DNA from: UBA1189 sp045612065
GTDB taxonomy: Bacteria > Bacteroidota > Bacteroidia > Bacteroidales > Bacteroidaceae
DNA: 44,839 bases
Assembly (NCBI GenBank): GCA_045612065.1
Contig: JAZKYH010000044.1
Span: forward strand, 1-44,839
Reading direction: 5' to 3'
Shown: piece by piece, positions 8,481 through 17,892 of the stretch
Layout of the letters: the number at the start of each line of letters is the position of its first letter
Numbering within the stretch: the first letter of the stretch is position 1
Position numbers and translations under genes: made by a program
The notes under the pieces: generated by a model
What the model was told of the DNA's origin: nothing
Databases searched by the model: none
The model's input: only the letters and a program-made list of their open reading frames with translations

Positions 8481-8491
8481 CCCATATACTT

Positions 8492-10201
8492 ATGTCTAAC
8501 TTTTATACCGACAGCCCGGAACTCAAGCACTACTTGAACCATCCACTCATGAAGCGCATCGTAGAGCTTCGTGAACGTGACTTTGCAGAGAAAGACCTGT
8601 ATGCCTATGCTCCTCAAGACCATGAGGATGCGATAGATAACTACGGCCGAGTACTCGAGATCGTAGGCGAGATTTGTGCCGACATCATCGCTCCCCATGC
8701 GGAGGGGGTAGACCGCGAGGGACCTACCTGTCGCGACGGCCACGTATACTACGCCTCGGGCACCGAACAGAACCTGGAGGTCCTGCGCAAGGCTGGACTC
8801 ATGGGAATGTCGATGCCCCGGAGATATGGCGGACTCAACTTCCCCAGCGTGGCCTTCATGCTCGCTGCCGATATGGTGAGCCGCGCCGATGCGGGGTTCG
8901 AGAACCTATGGGCATTGCAGGATTGTGCCGAGACCATCTATGAGTTTGGCAGCGAGGAGCAGAAAACGCACTACATCGGCCGCGTGTGCAGCGGAGAGAC
9001 CATGAGCATGGACCTCACCGAACCCGATGCGGGCTCTGACCTGCAGAGCGCACAGCTCAAGGCTACCTACGATGAGGAGGCCGGCTGCTGGAGGCTTAAT
9101 GGCGTGAAGCGCTTCATCACCAATGGCGACAGCGACATACACCTCGTGCTGGCACGCTCTGAGGAGGGCACCAAGGACGGACGAGGACTCTCGATGTTCA
9201 TCTGCGACAAACGCAATGGAGGGGTCACCGTGCGCCGCATCGAGCATAAGATGGGCATCAAGGGAAGCCCCACCTGCGAACTGGTATACAACAACGCCCG
9301 TGCAGAACTCTGTGGTGAGCGACGCCTCGGCCTCATCAAATATGTAATGGCCCTGATGAATGGTGCACGCCTCGGCATCGCTGCCCAGGCAGTGGGCATC
9401 TCACAGGCTGCCTACGAAGAGGCGTTGGCCTATGCCCGGAGCCGTCGTCAGTTTGGCAAACCCATCATCGAGATGGCTCCCGTAGCCGAGATGGTGGCTG
9501 GCATCAAGGCCAAACTCGATGCCACACGTGCCATACTCTATCAGACCTCACGCTACGTAGACATCTACAAGGCCCTCGAAGACATTGGCAAAGAACGCAA
9601 ACTCACCCCCGAGGAGCGCAAGGAACAGAAATACTATGCCAAGCTGGCCGACTCGTTCACACCGCTCTCGAAGGGCTTGGGCAGCGAGCTGTGCAACCAG
9701 AACGTATACGACTGCGTACAGGTGCATGGCGGCTCAGGGTATATGAAGGACTATGCCTGCGAGCGCCTCTACCGCGATGCCCGCGTCACCAACATTTACG
9801 AGGGTACCACGCAGATGCAGGTCATCGCTGCCATACGCTATGCCACTTCGGGTTTCTATGGTAGTGTGATGAGGGAGTTTGCCGAGTGGGAGGTGTCGCC
9901 CGAGATGACCTCGCTAAAAGCGCGGCTCGATGCCATGGTGCCCCGCTATGAAGAGGCAGTTAACACTATCGTAGAACAGAAAGACCAAGAACTCACCGAC
10001 CTCACGGCACGCCGCCTCGTCGAGATGGCGGGCTACATTATCATGAGCTATCTTTTACTACAGGATGCCACAGCCAATGCCGCACTCTTCGCCTCATCAG
10101 CCCACCTGTTTGTGTGCTGGGTCGAAGCGGAAATAGACAAGCATACGGGCTATATCAGTCGAATAAATCCCGATGAAATGGGATATTTTGTTAGGTGTTA
10201 A
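8492..10201 (+). CDS. Acyl-CoA dehydrogenase
   Basis: This flavoenzyme oxidises an acyl-CoA to the 2-enoyl-CoA and passes electrons to ETF, or works in reverse with a suitable donor. The signatures LTEPDAGSDLQSA, MNGARLGIAAQAVG, SRRQFGKPI and VHGGSGYMKDYACERLYRDARV are present. The catalytic glutamate is probably E437 in NIYEGTTQMQ. At 569 residues it is longer than short-chain dehydrogenases (about 380); the extra C-terminal helical part (about 455-569) is found in a subset of bacterial members. An ATG 54 bp upstream lies inside a repeat, so MSNFYTD is taken as the start. It ends the fab-etf cluster. Confidence 0.93.
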   Translation: MSNFYTDSPELKHYLNHPLMKRIVELRERDFAEKDLYAYAPQDHEDAIDNYGRVLEIVGEICADIIAPHAEGVDREGPTCRDGHVYYASGTEQNLEVLRKAGLMGMSMPRRYGGLNFPSVAFMLAADMVSRADAGFENLWALQDCAETIYEFGSEEQKTHYIGRVCSGETMSMDLTEPDAGSDLQSAQLKATYDEEAGCWRLNGVKRFITNGDSDIHLVLARSEEGTKDGRGLSMFICDKRNGGVTVRRIEHKMGIKGSPTCELVYNNARAELCGERRLGLIKYVMALMNGARLGIAAQAVGISQAAYEEALAYARSRRQFGKPIIEMAPVAEMVAGIKAKLDATRAILYQTSRYVDIYKALEDIGKERKLTPEERKEQKYYAKLADSFTPLSKGLGSELCNQNVYDCVQVHGGSGYMKDYACERLYRDARVTNIYEGTTQMQVIAAIRYATSGFYGSVMREFAEWEVSPEMTSLKARLDAMVPRYEEAVNTIVEQKDQELTDLTARRLVEMAGYIIMSYLLLQDATANAALFASSAHLFVCWVEAEIDKHTGYISRINPDEMGYFVRC

Positions 10202-10225
10202 CGAAATTTCAAAAAATGTATTCGT

Positions 10226-10265
10226 GAAATGGGAGATAAGCACTGCGGTGCTTATCTCCCATTTC
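10226..10265. terminator. Perfect 18-bp hairpin between convergent genes
   Basis: The arm at 10226-10243 is exactly complementary to 10248-10265, with the loop TGCG. It lies between the stops of the acyl-CoA dehydrogenase (+) and the CYTH gene (-) and probably terminates both. Its arms contain GGGAGATAAG and CTTATCTCCC, so it may be a reduced member of repeat family 1. Confidence 0.75.
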
Positions 10266-10309
10266 TATAGATGTCAGGTACCTCGAAGCAGATGAAGATG
10301 AATAAGCCT

Positions 10310-10786
10310 TTATTTTACCTCATCCTTCCATGTGGGATAAGGGTGGCGGCTGAGGTAGGCATTGTAGTAATGCTTGTCGCCAGTGACCTCGCGGCCAAGA
10401 TAGGAGGGGCGGGTATAGGTTTCATTCACGTCAGAAAGTTCAATTTCGGCAAACACCAATCCCTCGTTTTCACCGTGGAATTCGTCGACTTCGACCACGT
10501 GCTTGCCGTTGCGCACGAGGTAGCGTGTCTTCTCGATACGCTCGCCGCAGAGGGTGAATAGTTCACGAGCATCTTGCAAGGTAATCTCCTTCTCCCACTC
10601 GAAACGGCTGATGCCATCGGTCGACGGGCCCTTGATGGTGAGGTAGCCTTTATTGCCACGAGTACGCACACGCACTGTGCGGCCGTGCCCACTGCAGATG
10701 TAGCCTTGTAGGATGTCGTCTTTGGCGTAGGCCAATGCGCGGTAACTGTCGTTAGTGACGAGGAACTTGCGTTCGATTTCTTTCAT
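10310..10786 (-). CDS. CYTH domain protein (class IV adenylate cyclase/triphosphatase fold)
   Basis: CYTH proteins form an acidic tunnel that binds triphosphates and divalent metal; bacterial stand-alone members are often inorganic triphosphatases. The N-terminal ExExK signature is present as EIERKFLV. It is followed by alternating basic and acidic strands (RTVRVRTRGNKGYLTIKG, GKHVVEVDEFHGENEGLVFAEIEL). The length of 158 residues matches the compact form. The start MKEIERK at 10786 is chosen over a codon 39 bp upstream because a -7 box lies at 10804-10811. The substrate is not known. Confidence 0.88.
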   Translation of the reverse strand: MKEIERKFLVTNDSYRALAYAKDDILQGYICSGHGRTVRVRTRGNKGYLTIKGPSTDGISRFEWEKEITLQDARELFTLCGERIEKTRYLVRNGKHVVEVDEFHGENEGLVFAEIELSDVNETYTRPSYLGREVTGDKHYYNAYLSRHPYPTWKDEVK

Positions 10787-10803
10787 GATTCTAATTTTTA
10801 CAG

Positions 10804-10811
10804 CAAAAGTA
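10804..10811 (-). promoter_or_regulatory. -7 box for the CYTH gene
   Basis: The minus strand reads TACTTTTG, 17 bp upstream of the ATG at 10786. No clear -33 box is seen. Confidence 0.5.
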
Positions 10812-10877
10812 GTTAAAAATAACAACTTAAGGGGAATAATCTTGGATAATTCTCTTAAAAGATGTAATTTTACACCC

Positions 10878-10885
10878 TAATTTTG
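10878..10885 (+). promoter_or_regulatory. -7 box for the GH31 gene
   Basis: TAATTTTG matches TAnnTTTG and lies 27 bp before the ATG at 10913. The position 20 bp upstream (CTTA) is a poor -33 box. Confidence 0.5.
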
Positions 10886-10912
10886 GACTATTTGTGTACT
10901 TAATTTAATAAC

Positions 10913-13900
10913 ATGATGAGAAACCTAATGATTCGATTTGCCAAGGTGACTGCAAAAACAGCCCTGGCAGCAGGATTGCTCCTTTCGTTTGCCCAATGTG
11001 GCGGTAAGGGAGAAGTAGTGAATGGTACCGTTGTGGAGGTGCTCATGGCCGATAGCACGTGCCGTGTGTTTGACTTCTATGGCGATGACATCGTGCGTGT
11101 GTTCCAAGACCCGCAAGGTGGCGAGATGCGTGACCCCGTGGCAAGCCCCGAGGCGCAAATCTTGGTGGACAATCCCCGCCGTGAGGTAAGTAGCCTCGCT
11201 GTGAAGGAGACCGCTGGCAAGACGGTGATGACCACACCTCGCATCAAGGTGGTGGTAGACAAGGCTACAGGCTTGATGACAGTGACCGACCTCGCTACCA
11301 AGAAGGTGGTGCTCGAGGAGACTACTCCCGTAACCATCAAGGAGGGCGTGGCTACTATGACCGTGAAGGCTGCCGACAAGGAGTACTTCTATGGTGGTGG
11401 TATGCAGAACGGCCGCTTCTCACACAGTGGCAAGGTAATTCAGATTATCAACTCCAATAACTGGGTTGACGGTGGTGTGGCTTCGCCCACTCCGTTCTAT
11501 TGGTCTACCGGTGGTTATGGTGTGATGTGGTATACCTTCAAGAAGGGTGTATATGACTTCAACTCAGCTGCTGATGGCTTGGTGAAGATGCAGCACGATG
11601 GTGACTACCTCGACCTCTTTGTGATGGTCGACGAGGGCCCCGTGGCCTTGCTGAACGACTACTACCAGCTCACAGGTAACCCCGTATTGTTGCCTAAGTT
11701 TGGCTTCTACGAGGGTCACCTCAACGCTTATAACCGCGACTATTGGACCGAGACCACCGAGGGTGGTGTGCTCTTCGAGGATGGCAAGCGCTACAAGGAG
11801 AGTCAGAAGAATAATGGCGGCTTCAGAGAAACACTCAATGGAGAAAAGGGCTATGGCGCAGTTCCCGCCTCGGCATCTGTTGCTGGAAAGGGTGAGGTAA
11901 AGGTGCCTGCAAAGAGTGATGCCTATCAGTTCTCGGCTCGTGCCGTGATTGACCGCTATGCGGCTCATGATATGCCTCTCGGATGGATCCTCCCCAACGA
12001 CGGCTATGGTGCTGGCTACGGACAGACAGGTACACTCGAGGGCAACATCGAGAACCTCCGTCAGTTTGGTGAATATGCCCGTCAGCATGGCGTGGAACTG
12101 GGTCTGTGGACACAGTCGAGCCTCTATCCCAAGGAGGGCGTCGAGGCCTTGTTGCAGCGTGACATCATCCGCGAGGTACGCGACGCTGGTGTACGCATCC
12201 TCAAGACCGACGTGGCTTGGGTAGGTCCCGGTTACTCGTTCGGACTTAATGGCGTGGCCGACGTGGCTAAGGTAATGCCCGAGTTTGGCAATGACGCACG
12301 CCCCTTCATCATCACCCTCGACGGCTGGGCAGGTACACAGCGCTATGCCGGACTCTGGAGTGGTGACCAGACTGGTGGTAACTGGGAGTACATCCGATTC
12401 CATATCCCCACATACATCGGTTCGGGTCTCTCGGGCCAACCCAACGTGTCAAGCGACATGGACGGTATCTTCGGCGGTAACAACGTGCCCGTCAACGTGC
12501 GCGACTATGCATGGAAGACCTTCTCACCCATGCTCCTCAATATGGACGGCTGGGGCTCCAACGCGAAGTATCCCCAGGCCTTGGGCGAACCTGCCACATC
12601 CATCAACCGCTCCTACCTGAAGTGGAAGTCTGTACTCACTCCCTACACTTATAGTATCGCTCGCGAGGCCGTGTTTGGCATGCCTATGGTACGCGCCATG
12701 TTCCTCGACACCGAGAATGCCTACACCTTGGGCAAGGCTACACAATATCAGTATATGTTTGGTCCTTGGTATCTCGTGGCTCCCATCTACCAGAACACCG
12801 CCGCAGATGCTGAGGGCAACGACGTGCGTCACGGTATCTACCTCCCCGAGGGTATGTGGATTGACTATTTCAGCGGTGAGCACTACAAGGGTGGACGCAT
12901 CATCAACAGTTACGATGCTCCTCTGTGGAAGCAGCCCCTCTTCGTGAAGGCTGGTGCTATCGTACCCCTCACACGTCCGCACAACAATGTGAACGAGCTC
13001 GATCCCACCATCCGCATCTACGACCTCTATCCCTTTGGCGAGAGCAGCTTCACCGAGTATGACGACGATGGTCGTACACAGGCTTACCTCATGGGTGAGT
13101 ATGTAGAGACTCAGGTAAGCAGTCAGGTGAAGAAGGGTAAGGCCATCATTACCGTGGCTCCGACAACGGGAATGTTCGATGGTTTCGAGCCTCAGAAGAG
13201 CACAGAGATGCGCATTTACATGAACACCGCCCCCAAGGCCGTGAAGGCTACCGTAGGTGGCAAGAAGGTGGAGCTTGAGGCTGTGGCTTCGGCTGCCGAG
13301 CTCATCGTGACCGACAATGCCTACTACTATGACGCCGAGCCCGAGCTCAACCAGTTCTCTACACGTGGCTCCGAAGCTGCTGAGGTGAGCATCAAGGGCG
13401 CTCCCCGCCTGATGGTCAAGATTGCCGCTACCGATGTTACTGCCAATGCTATCGAGGTAACCGTAGAGGGCTATCAGTTTGAGGTGACAGACCCCTTAGT
13501 GGCCAACACCGGCAAGCTCGCTGTGCCCACCATCACCTTCACCGAGGAAAACATCGAGCCCTATGCACTTACCCCCTCTTGGGAGATGCAGCCTGAGGCC
13601 GACTACTACGAAATCGAGTTTGACGGCATGCTCTACTCTACTATCCGTGACAGCAAGTTCCGTCTTGAGGACCTCAAGGCAGAGACCGAATATATCCTCC
13701 GCCTGCGTGCCGTGAACGCAGCTGGTGCTACCAAGTGGGCCGAGACCAAGGTGACCACTCTCTCTAACCCGCTCGAGTTTGCCATCCCTGGTATCAAGGC
13801 TGAGACCACCTGCAAGAACCAACCCGGACAGGGCGTGAACAAGTTCTTCGACTACGATGAGGCCAGCATCTGGCACACCGACTGGGCTGGTGGTGCAGTA

Positions 13901-14785
13901 CCCTTCACCATGGAGATTGACCTCGGTGGCGTGAACGTGCTCGACAAGCTCGAATACCTCCCCCGCGAGGATGGTGGCAACGGTACACTCCTCCAGGGTA
14001 CTATCTCTTACAGCACCGACCGCAAGGCATGGAGCGAGCCCGTAGCATTCAACTGGGCTGGCGACGGCACCGTGAAGACCATCACCTTCGATGGCAAGTC
14101 ACCTGCCCGCTACATGAAGATGGATATCACAGCTGCACGCGGTAACTTCGGTTCAGGCCGTGAGATGTATATCTTCAAGGTGCCTGGTACTGAGACCGTA
14201 CTGCAGGGCGACATCAACCACGATGGCCGTGTCGATATGGACGACTTCACTTCATACATGAACTACACTGGTTTGCGTGCCGGTGATTCTGACTTCGACG
14301 GCTACATCAGTGGTGGTGACATCAATGAGAATGGTCTTATCGATGCATACGACATCTCTACCGTGGGCGTAGTTGCACGTGGTGGCGTGAGCACCTACGG
14401 CATGGGTACACTTGCTGGTGAACTCGAACTCGTGGCTCCCAAGAGCATCCGCGAGGGTGAGGAGGTGAAGGTTATCATCCGTGGCGCTGGCCTCAATGAG
14501 GTGAATGCATGGAGCGTGGCTATCCCCTACGATGCAGAACAACTCATGTATGTGAAGACTACATCGGTAGGCACCAAGGATATGGAGAACCTCACCTACG
14601 ACCGTCTGCACAAGAATGGTCAGAAGGCCCTCTATCCCACCTTCGTGAACACAGGCAATAAGGCTATACTCAGCGGTAACGGCACACTTGTAGAGATCAC
14701 CTTCGTGGCTCGTCAGAGCGGTGAGCTCAATTTGCAGATGATCGATGCTATGCTTGTGGACAAGAAGCTGAACACTATAGAGTAA
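10913..14785 (+). CDS. Multidomain GH31 glycoside hydrolase lipoprotein with FN3, F5/8C, dockerin-like and cohesin-like domains
   Basis: A lipoprotein-type signal (LLLSFAQC, Cys at about 29) suggests outer-membrane anchoring. A GH31 mutarotase-like N-domain (about 50-290) and a (beta/alpha)8 barrel (about 340-620) follow. The likely nucleophile is D433 (RILKTDVAWVG) and the likely acid/base is D485 (WSGDQTGG). Further domains are an FN3 module (about 866-950), an F5/8-type C (CBM32-like) module (955-1095), a dockerin-like pair of calcium loops (GDINHDGRVDMDD and GDINENGLIDAYD, 1099-1155) and a cohesin-like beta domain to the end. GH31 includes alpha-glucosidases, xylosidases and alpha-N-acetylgalactosaminidases; the KTDVAWVG motif differs from the WIDMNE of glucosidases, so a glycan or mucin sugar substrate is plausible but unproven. 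The protein lacks the KKVVIK tail of the next gene. Confidence 0.88.
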   Translation: MMRNLMIRFAKVTAKTALAAGLLLSFAQCGGKGEVVNGTVVEVLMADSTCRVFDFYGDDIVRVFQDPQGGEMRDPVASPEAQILVDNPRREVSSLAVKETAGKTVMTTPRIKVVVDKATGLMTVTDLATKKVVLEETTPVTIKEGVATMTVKAADKEYFYGGGMQNGRFSHSGKVIQIINSNNWVDGGVASPTPFYWSTGGYGVMWYTFKKGVYDFNSAADGLVKMQHDGDYLDLFVMVDEGPVALLNDYYQLTGNPVLLPKFGFYEGHLNAYNRDYWTETTEGGVLFEDGKRYKESQKNNGGFRETLNGEKGYGAVPASASVAGKGEVKVPAKSDAYQFSARAVIDRYAAHDMPLGWILPNDGYGAGYGQTGTLEGNIENLRQFGEYARQHGVELGLWTQSSLYPKEGVEALLQRDIIREVRDAGVRILKTDVAWVGPGYSFGLNGVADVAKVMPEFGNDARPFIITLDGWAGTQRYAGLWSGDQTGGNWEYIRFHIPTYIGSGLSGQPNVSSDMDGIFGGNNVPVNVRDYAWKTFSPMLLNMDGWGSNAKYPQALGEPATSINRSYLKWKSVLTPYTYSIAREAVFGMPMVRAMFLDTENAYTLGKATQYQYMFGPWYLVAPIYQNTAADAEGNDVRHGIYLPEGMWIDYFSGEHYKGGRIINSYDAPLWKQPLFVKAGAIVPLTRPHNNVNELDPTIRIYDLYPFGESSFTEYDDDGRTQAYLMGEYVETQVSSQVKKGKAIITVAPTTGMFDGFEPQKSTEMRIYMNTAPKAVKATVGGKKVELEAVASAAELIVTDNAYYYDAEPELNQFSTRGSEAAEVSIKGAPRLMVKIAATDVTANAIEVTVEGYQFEVTDPLVANTGKLAVPTITFTEENIEPYALTPSWEMQPEADYYEIEFDGMLYSTIRDSKFRLEDLKAETEYILRLRAVNAAGATKWAETKVTTLSNPLEFAIPGIKAETTCKNQPGQGVNKFFDYDEASIWHTDWAGGAVPFTMEIDLGGVNVLDKLEYLPREDGGNGTLLQGTISYSTDRKAWSEPVAFNWAGDGTVKTITFDGKSPARYMKMDITAARGNFGSGREMYIFKVPGTETVLQGDINHDGRVDMDDFTSYMNYTGLRAGDSDFDGYISGGDINENGLIDAYDISTVGVVARGGVSTYGMGTLAGELELVAPKSIREGEEVKVIIRGAGLNEVNAWSVAIPYDAEQLMYVKTTSVGTKDMENLTYDRLHKNGQKALYPTFVNTGNKAILSGNGTLVEITFVARQSGELNLQMIDAMLVDKKLNTIE

Positions 14786-14803
14786 TAGGGTAACAGACAT
14801 ACT

Positions 14804-17794
14804 ATGAACAACCGTAAACAAATACTAATCGCTGCATTGTGCCTGCTCTTCGGAGCGGGCACATCGCATGCAGTGGCCGAAACCAATAAGACTTCGCTCA
14901 TCTCAAACCCCAGTTTTGAGAGTGGTATGGTGGATTGGAATACACTGCAGCTGAAGAAGCAGACCAATACCAGTTTTACCAATAAGGCGGGTAGTGTATA
15001 TTTGGAGAGATGGGTGGGCTCAGGCAGTCGTGCCGGTAATGCTCACGCCTTTCAGACTATAAAGTCAATGCCTAACGGACGCTATAGGTTGGTGGCGGCT
15101 GCGCAAAATGTGCAGCAGAACTCGACCGCCAAGCAGACTGGTGCATGGATTGTGGCCAATGATAGTCGTGTAGAGGTCAATGCTGCCGCAGATTACACAG
15201 TGGAGTTTACGGTGATAGAGAAGCAGGCCACTATCGGCTTTGAGGCTGTAAGTGCGACGGGAAATTATCTCTGTTGCGATAATTTCCGCTTGTACCTGCT
15301 TGAAAATGATATCGCAGTACTGAGAACAGAGCTGCAAAACCGCATCGACGAAGCCGAGCAGCTGCTGGGGCAGAATGCTGATGCCAATGGGCTGGACGAA
15401 CTTCAAGCTGCTATAGATATGGCTAAGGCTGAGCTTGGCAGTGAAACTGATGCTAACTATCCCGTTATTGCCAGTGAATTGAAAAAGGCCTCTTTGGCAT
15501 TCCGTTTGGCCAATGCTTCGGGAGCTGTTCCTTCGGTAAGTACTCACAGCTTTGTGGCTCGTGGTGCTACAATGGCTTTTGGACGTAACACGGTGAGTGG
15601 GGTGACCACGTCAAATCTGTTGGAACAGGGTTTCTGCTGGAGTACACATCCCGAGCCTACGGTGCTGGATAGTCGTTCTACCAAGTACTATACCCAAAAC
15701 GGCCGTATCTATGCGATGGAGAATCTCACTCCGTCCACTGTATACTACATGCGCGCGTATGCGATGACCAAGGATTATGCCGTAGGCTATGGTGATGTTG
15801 TGAAGGTGATTACTCTTCCCAAAGGTAATGTCACTTGGGGCTACGACAATGGTGCCGATGCTGAAGCTAATGTACGTATCAACATCGCCGTTGCCGATGC
15901 TGCATGGATTCTTAATCAGATAACCAGCATCAATGGACTCTATGCCAATGTACACTATGGCTCAGGTACACCTACCGCTGATTGCTCCTATGGAGGTTGG
16001 ATGCGTGTGGGCCCGAACTCTTCGTACCAACGTACAGGTACCATCCTGCACGAACTGGGACATGCCATCGGTGTAGGTCAGCATGATATTTGGTATGGTA
16101 GCAATTCTCCGCTTCGTGCCGGTAGCGGTACGGGTGAATGGCTGGGCGATCGCGCTACAGCTGTTGTCCGCTTCCTCGACAACAATACCACCTCTGTGAT
16201 GAAGGGCGACGGTACTCACATGTGGCCTTATGGCATCAATGGCTCCAATGAAGATACTGATGACATGATGCTCTACATGAGCAATGCGCTTATCTATCAG
16301 GCTTTGGGTGAGGATGGTCTTCCCCCCACTGGTGGCTTTGCTACACCCGCTTATACCTTCGAGCAGGAGGATACTATCAAGTACTACATCAAGAGCGAAA
16401 GTGAAGACCATGGGCTCTACACGTCATACTTGGTGATAGAGAATAATAAGTTGGTGTGGAAGTCAATGACTGCAGCAGATGTTCTGGATAGTGGCGAAGC
16501 GGCATGGTACGTATCTTTTAACCCTGCAAAGGGCTATTACCAGTTGCGCAATGCTGCTACAGGACGTTATATGGCGCATGGAGGAGCTACAGCAACTACT
16601 CTCTCGGATAACACCAATTTCCAGATGATGCGCTCGCGTGTGGATGTTATAGTGGGTAAGAACACAAAGAAGACCAATGTGCGAGGTTATTGGATGGTAA
16701 AGCCACAGAACACACTCACACCTCCCTGTATGAGTGCTGCAGCTAACGGTAAGGTGACGTCTGCAACTTTTGACCTCACTGATGGCGCTCATGCCCAGCG
16801 TTGGGTGTTCTTGTCAAAGGATGACGTGGCGGACTTCGATGAAGCTGCTAACGATGTCTATAAGGGCGAGTTAGATGAGTGGATTACACGTGTGGAGAGC
16901 TTCGTGAATACACCTCACACCGAGGATGTTGAAGGTGCTGATGATGCTCTTGAAGCAATATTGGACATGCTTAAAGAAAAGCAGTCGCAAAACCTCTCAA
17001 CAACAGAGATAGAGACCTGCGTGCAGGCAGCCAAGACTGCTATCCTTGAGTTCTTGCCTTGTGTCTCTGTTTCCGATGCCAGCCAGCCTTTCGACATTAC
17101 CTATATGATAACCAATGCATCTATTGATGATGCTACAGGATGGTCTGATGCTCCGACATTAAGCAATTCGTGCATGGAGTATTATGAGAAAGCCTTCGAC
17201 TTTAACCAAACTACCGCTGATAAGTTGCCTAAGGGTGTATATCAATTGCGTGTACAGGCTTTCCAACGCACGGGCTCCTCGGCAAGTGTATATGAGGCTT
17301 ATCTCAACAACACAGGTTTGGTGACAACCGAAATCTATTTGGGTACTGCCGAAGAGCAAGTGAAGTCCATTGCAGCCGAAGCACAAAAGACTAAGCTCGG
17401 TGGTACGGAGTCGGCTGTAGGTAGCCCCACTCGTTATATCCCCAATGATATGTTGGCTGCAAGCAGGTATTTCAAGAAGGGATTGTATGAGAATGTGGTT
17501 ACTATGCAGAACCGTAGAGTACAGGCATTGACATTGGGTATCCGCAGTGAGAGCCGTGGCTCGATGTTTTGGACAGTCTTCGATAACTTCAGACTCTACT
17601 ACTATGGCTCTATGAGCAAGAGTGATGTAGAGAGCGGAGTGGAAGAGATGGTTACTCCTGATGCTGAAAAGTCCATTTGGCCGTGCCAGGTGTATAGCAT
17701 TACAGGAAAGTGTGTGCGCATGAATGCTACCTCATTGGATGGACTTCCTGCAGGACTCTACATCGTAGGTGGCAAGAAAGTTGTGATTAAGTGA
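14804..17794 (+). CDS. Secreted metzincin-like zinc metalloprotease, multidomain, with T9SS-like C-terminal tail
   Basis: A signal peptide (about 1-25) leads into a galactose-binding-like domain (NPSFESG, about 35-170), a helical linker, an FN3-like domain (245-345) and a peptidase domain (about 350-510). The zinc motif HELGHAIGVGQH spans H416, E417, H420 and H427. Its last histidine is one residue later than in the usual HExxHxxGxxH. A possible Met-turn is SVMKGDG. A ricin-like beta-trefoil region (about 520-690), another helical stretch, a second lectin-like domain (about 765-950) and a tail ending GLYIVGGKKVVIK follow. The tail resembles the type IX secretion sorting domain. It starts 18 bp after the GH31 gene, so the two are probably co-transcribed and act on the same extracellular glycoprotein. 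No named peptidase family is assigned. Confidence 0.75.
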   Translation: MNNRKQILIAALCLLFGAGTSHAVAETNKTSLISNPSFESGMVDWNTLQLKKQTNTSFTNKAGSVYLERWVGSGSRAGNAHAFQTIKSMPNGRYRLVAAAQNVQQNSTAKQTGAWIVANDSRVEVNAAADYTVEFTVIEKQATIGFEAVSATGNYLCCDNFRLYLLENDIAVLRTELQNRIDEAEQLLGQNADANGLDELQAAIDMAKAELGSETDANYPVIASELKKASLAFRLANASGAVPSVSTHSFVARGATMAFGRNTVSGVTTSNLLEQGFCWSTHPEPTVLDSRSTKYYTQNGRIYAMENLTPSTVYYMRAYAMTKDYAVGYGDVVKVITLPKGNVTWGYDNGADAEANVRINIAVADAAWILNQITSINGLYANVHYGSGTPTADCSYGGWMRVGPNSSYQRTGTILHELGHAIGVGQHDIWYGSNSPLRAGSGTGEWLGDRATAVVRFLDNNTTSVMKGDGTHMWPYGINGSNEDTDDMMLYMSNALIYQALGEDGLPPTGGFATPAYTFEQEDTIKYYIKSESEDHGLYTSYLVIENNKLVWKSMTAADVLDSGEAAWYVSFNPAKGYYQLRNAATGRYMAHGGATATTLSDNTNFQMMRSRVDVIVGKNTKKTNVRGYWMVKPQNTLTPPCMSAAANGKVTSATFDLTDGAHAQRWVFLSKDDVADFDEAANDVYKGELDEWITRVESFVNTPHTEDVEGADDALEAILDMLKEKQSQNLSTTEIETCVQAAKTAILEFLPCVSVSDASQPFDITYMITNASIDDATGWSDAPTLSNSCMEYYEKAFDFNQTTADKLPKGVYQLRVQAFQRTGSSASVYEAYLNNTGLVTTEIYLGTAEEQVKSIAAEAQKTKLGGTESAVGSPTRYIPNDMLAASRYFKKGLYENVVTMQNRRVQALTLGIRSESRGSMFWTVFDNFRLYYYGSMSKSDVESGVEEMVTPDAEKSIWPCQVYSITGKCVRMNATSLDGLPAGLYIVGGKKVVIK

Positions 17795-17873
17795 GTGCAG
17801 AAGCTTGATTATGCCGAACCTTTAGGTCGCTGTCCGAAGGGTAAAGCAACGTGAACAACTAAAACGAAGTTAA
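17760..17873 (+). repeat. 3' module (tail codons plus UTR) shared with the 857-residue protein gene
   Basis: The codons for the KKVVIK tail, the stop and the sequence after it recur at the end of the surface protein gene near 25571-25654. A 24-bp block at 17850-17873 is identical to 25631-25654. The region between is partly conserved (ATTATGCCGAAC against ACTATGCCAAGC). It suggests that the sorting-tail and UTR move or duplicate as a unit. Confidence 0.75.
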
Positions 17874-17892
17874 GATGATAGTGAAGTAGTTT

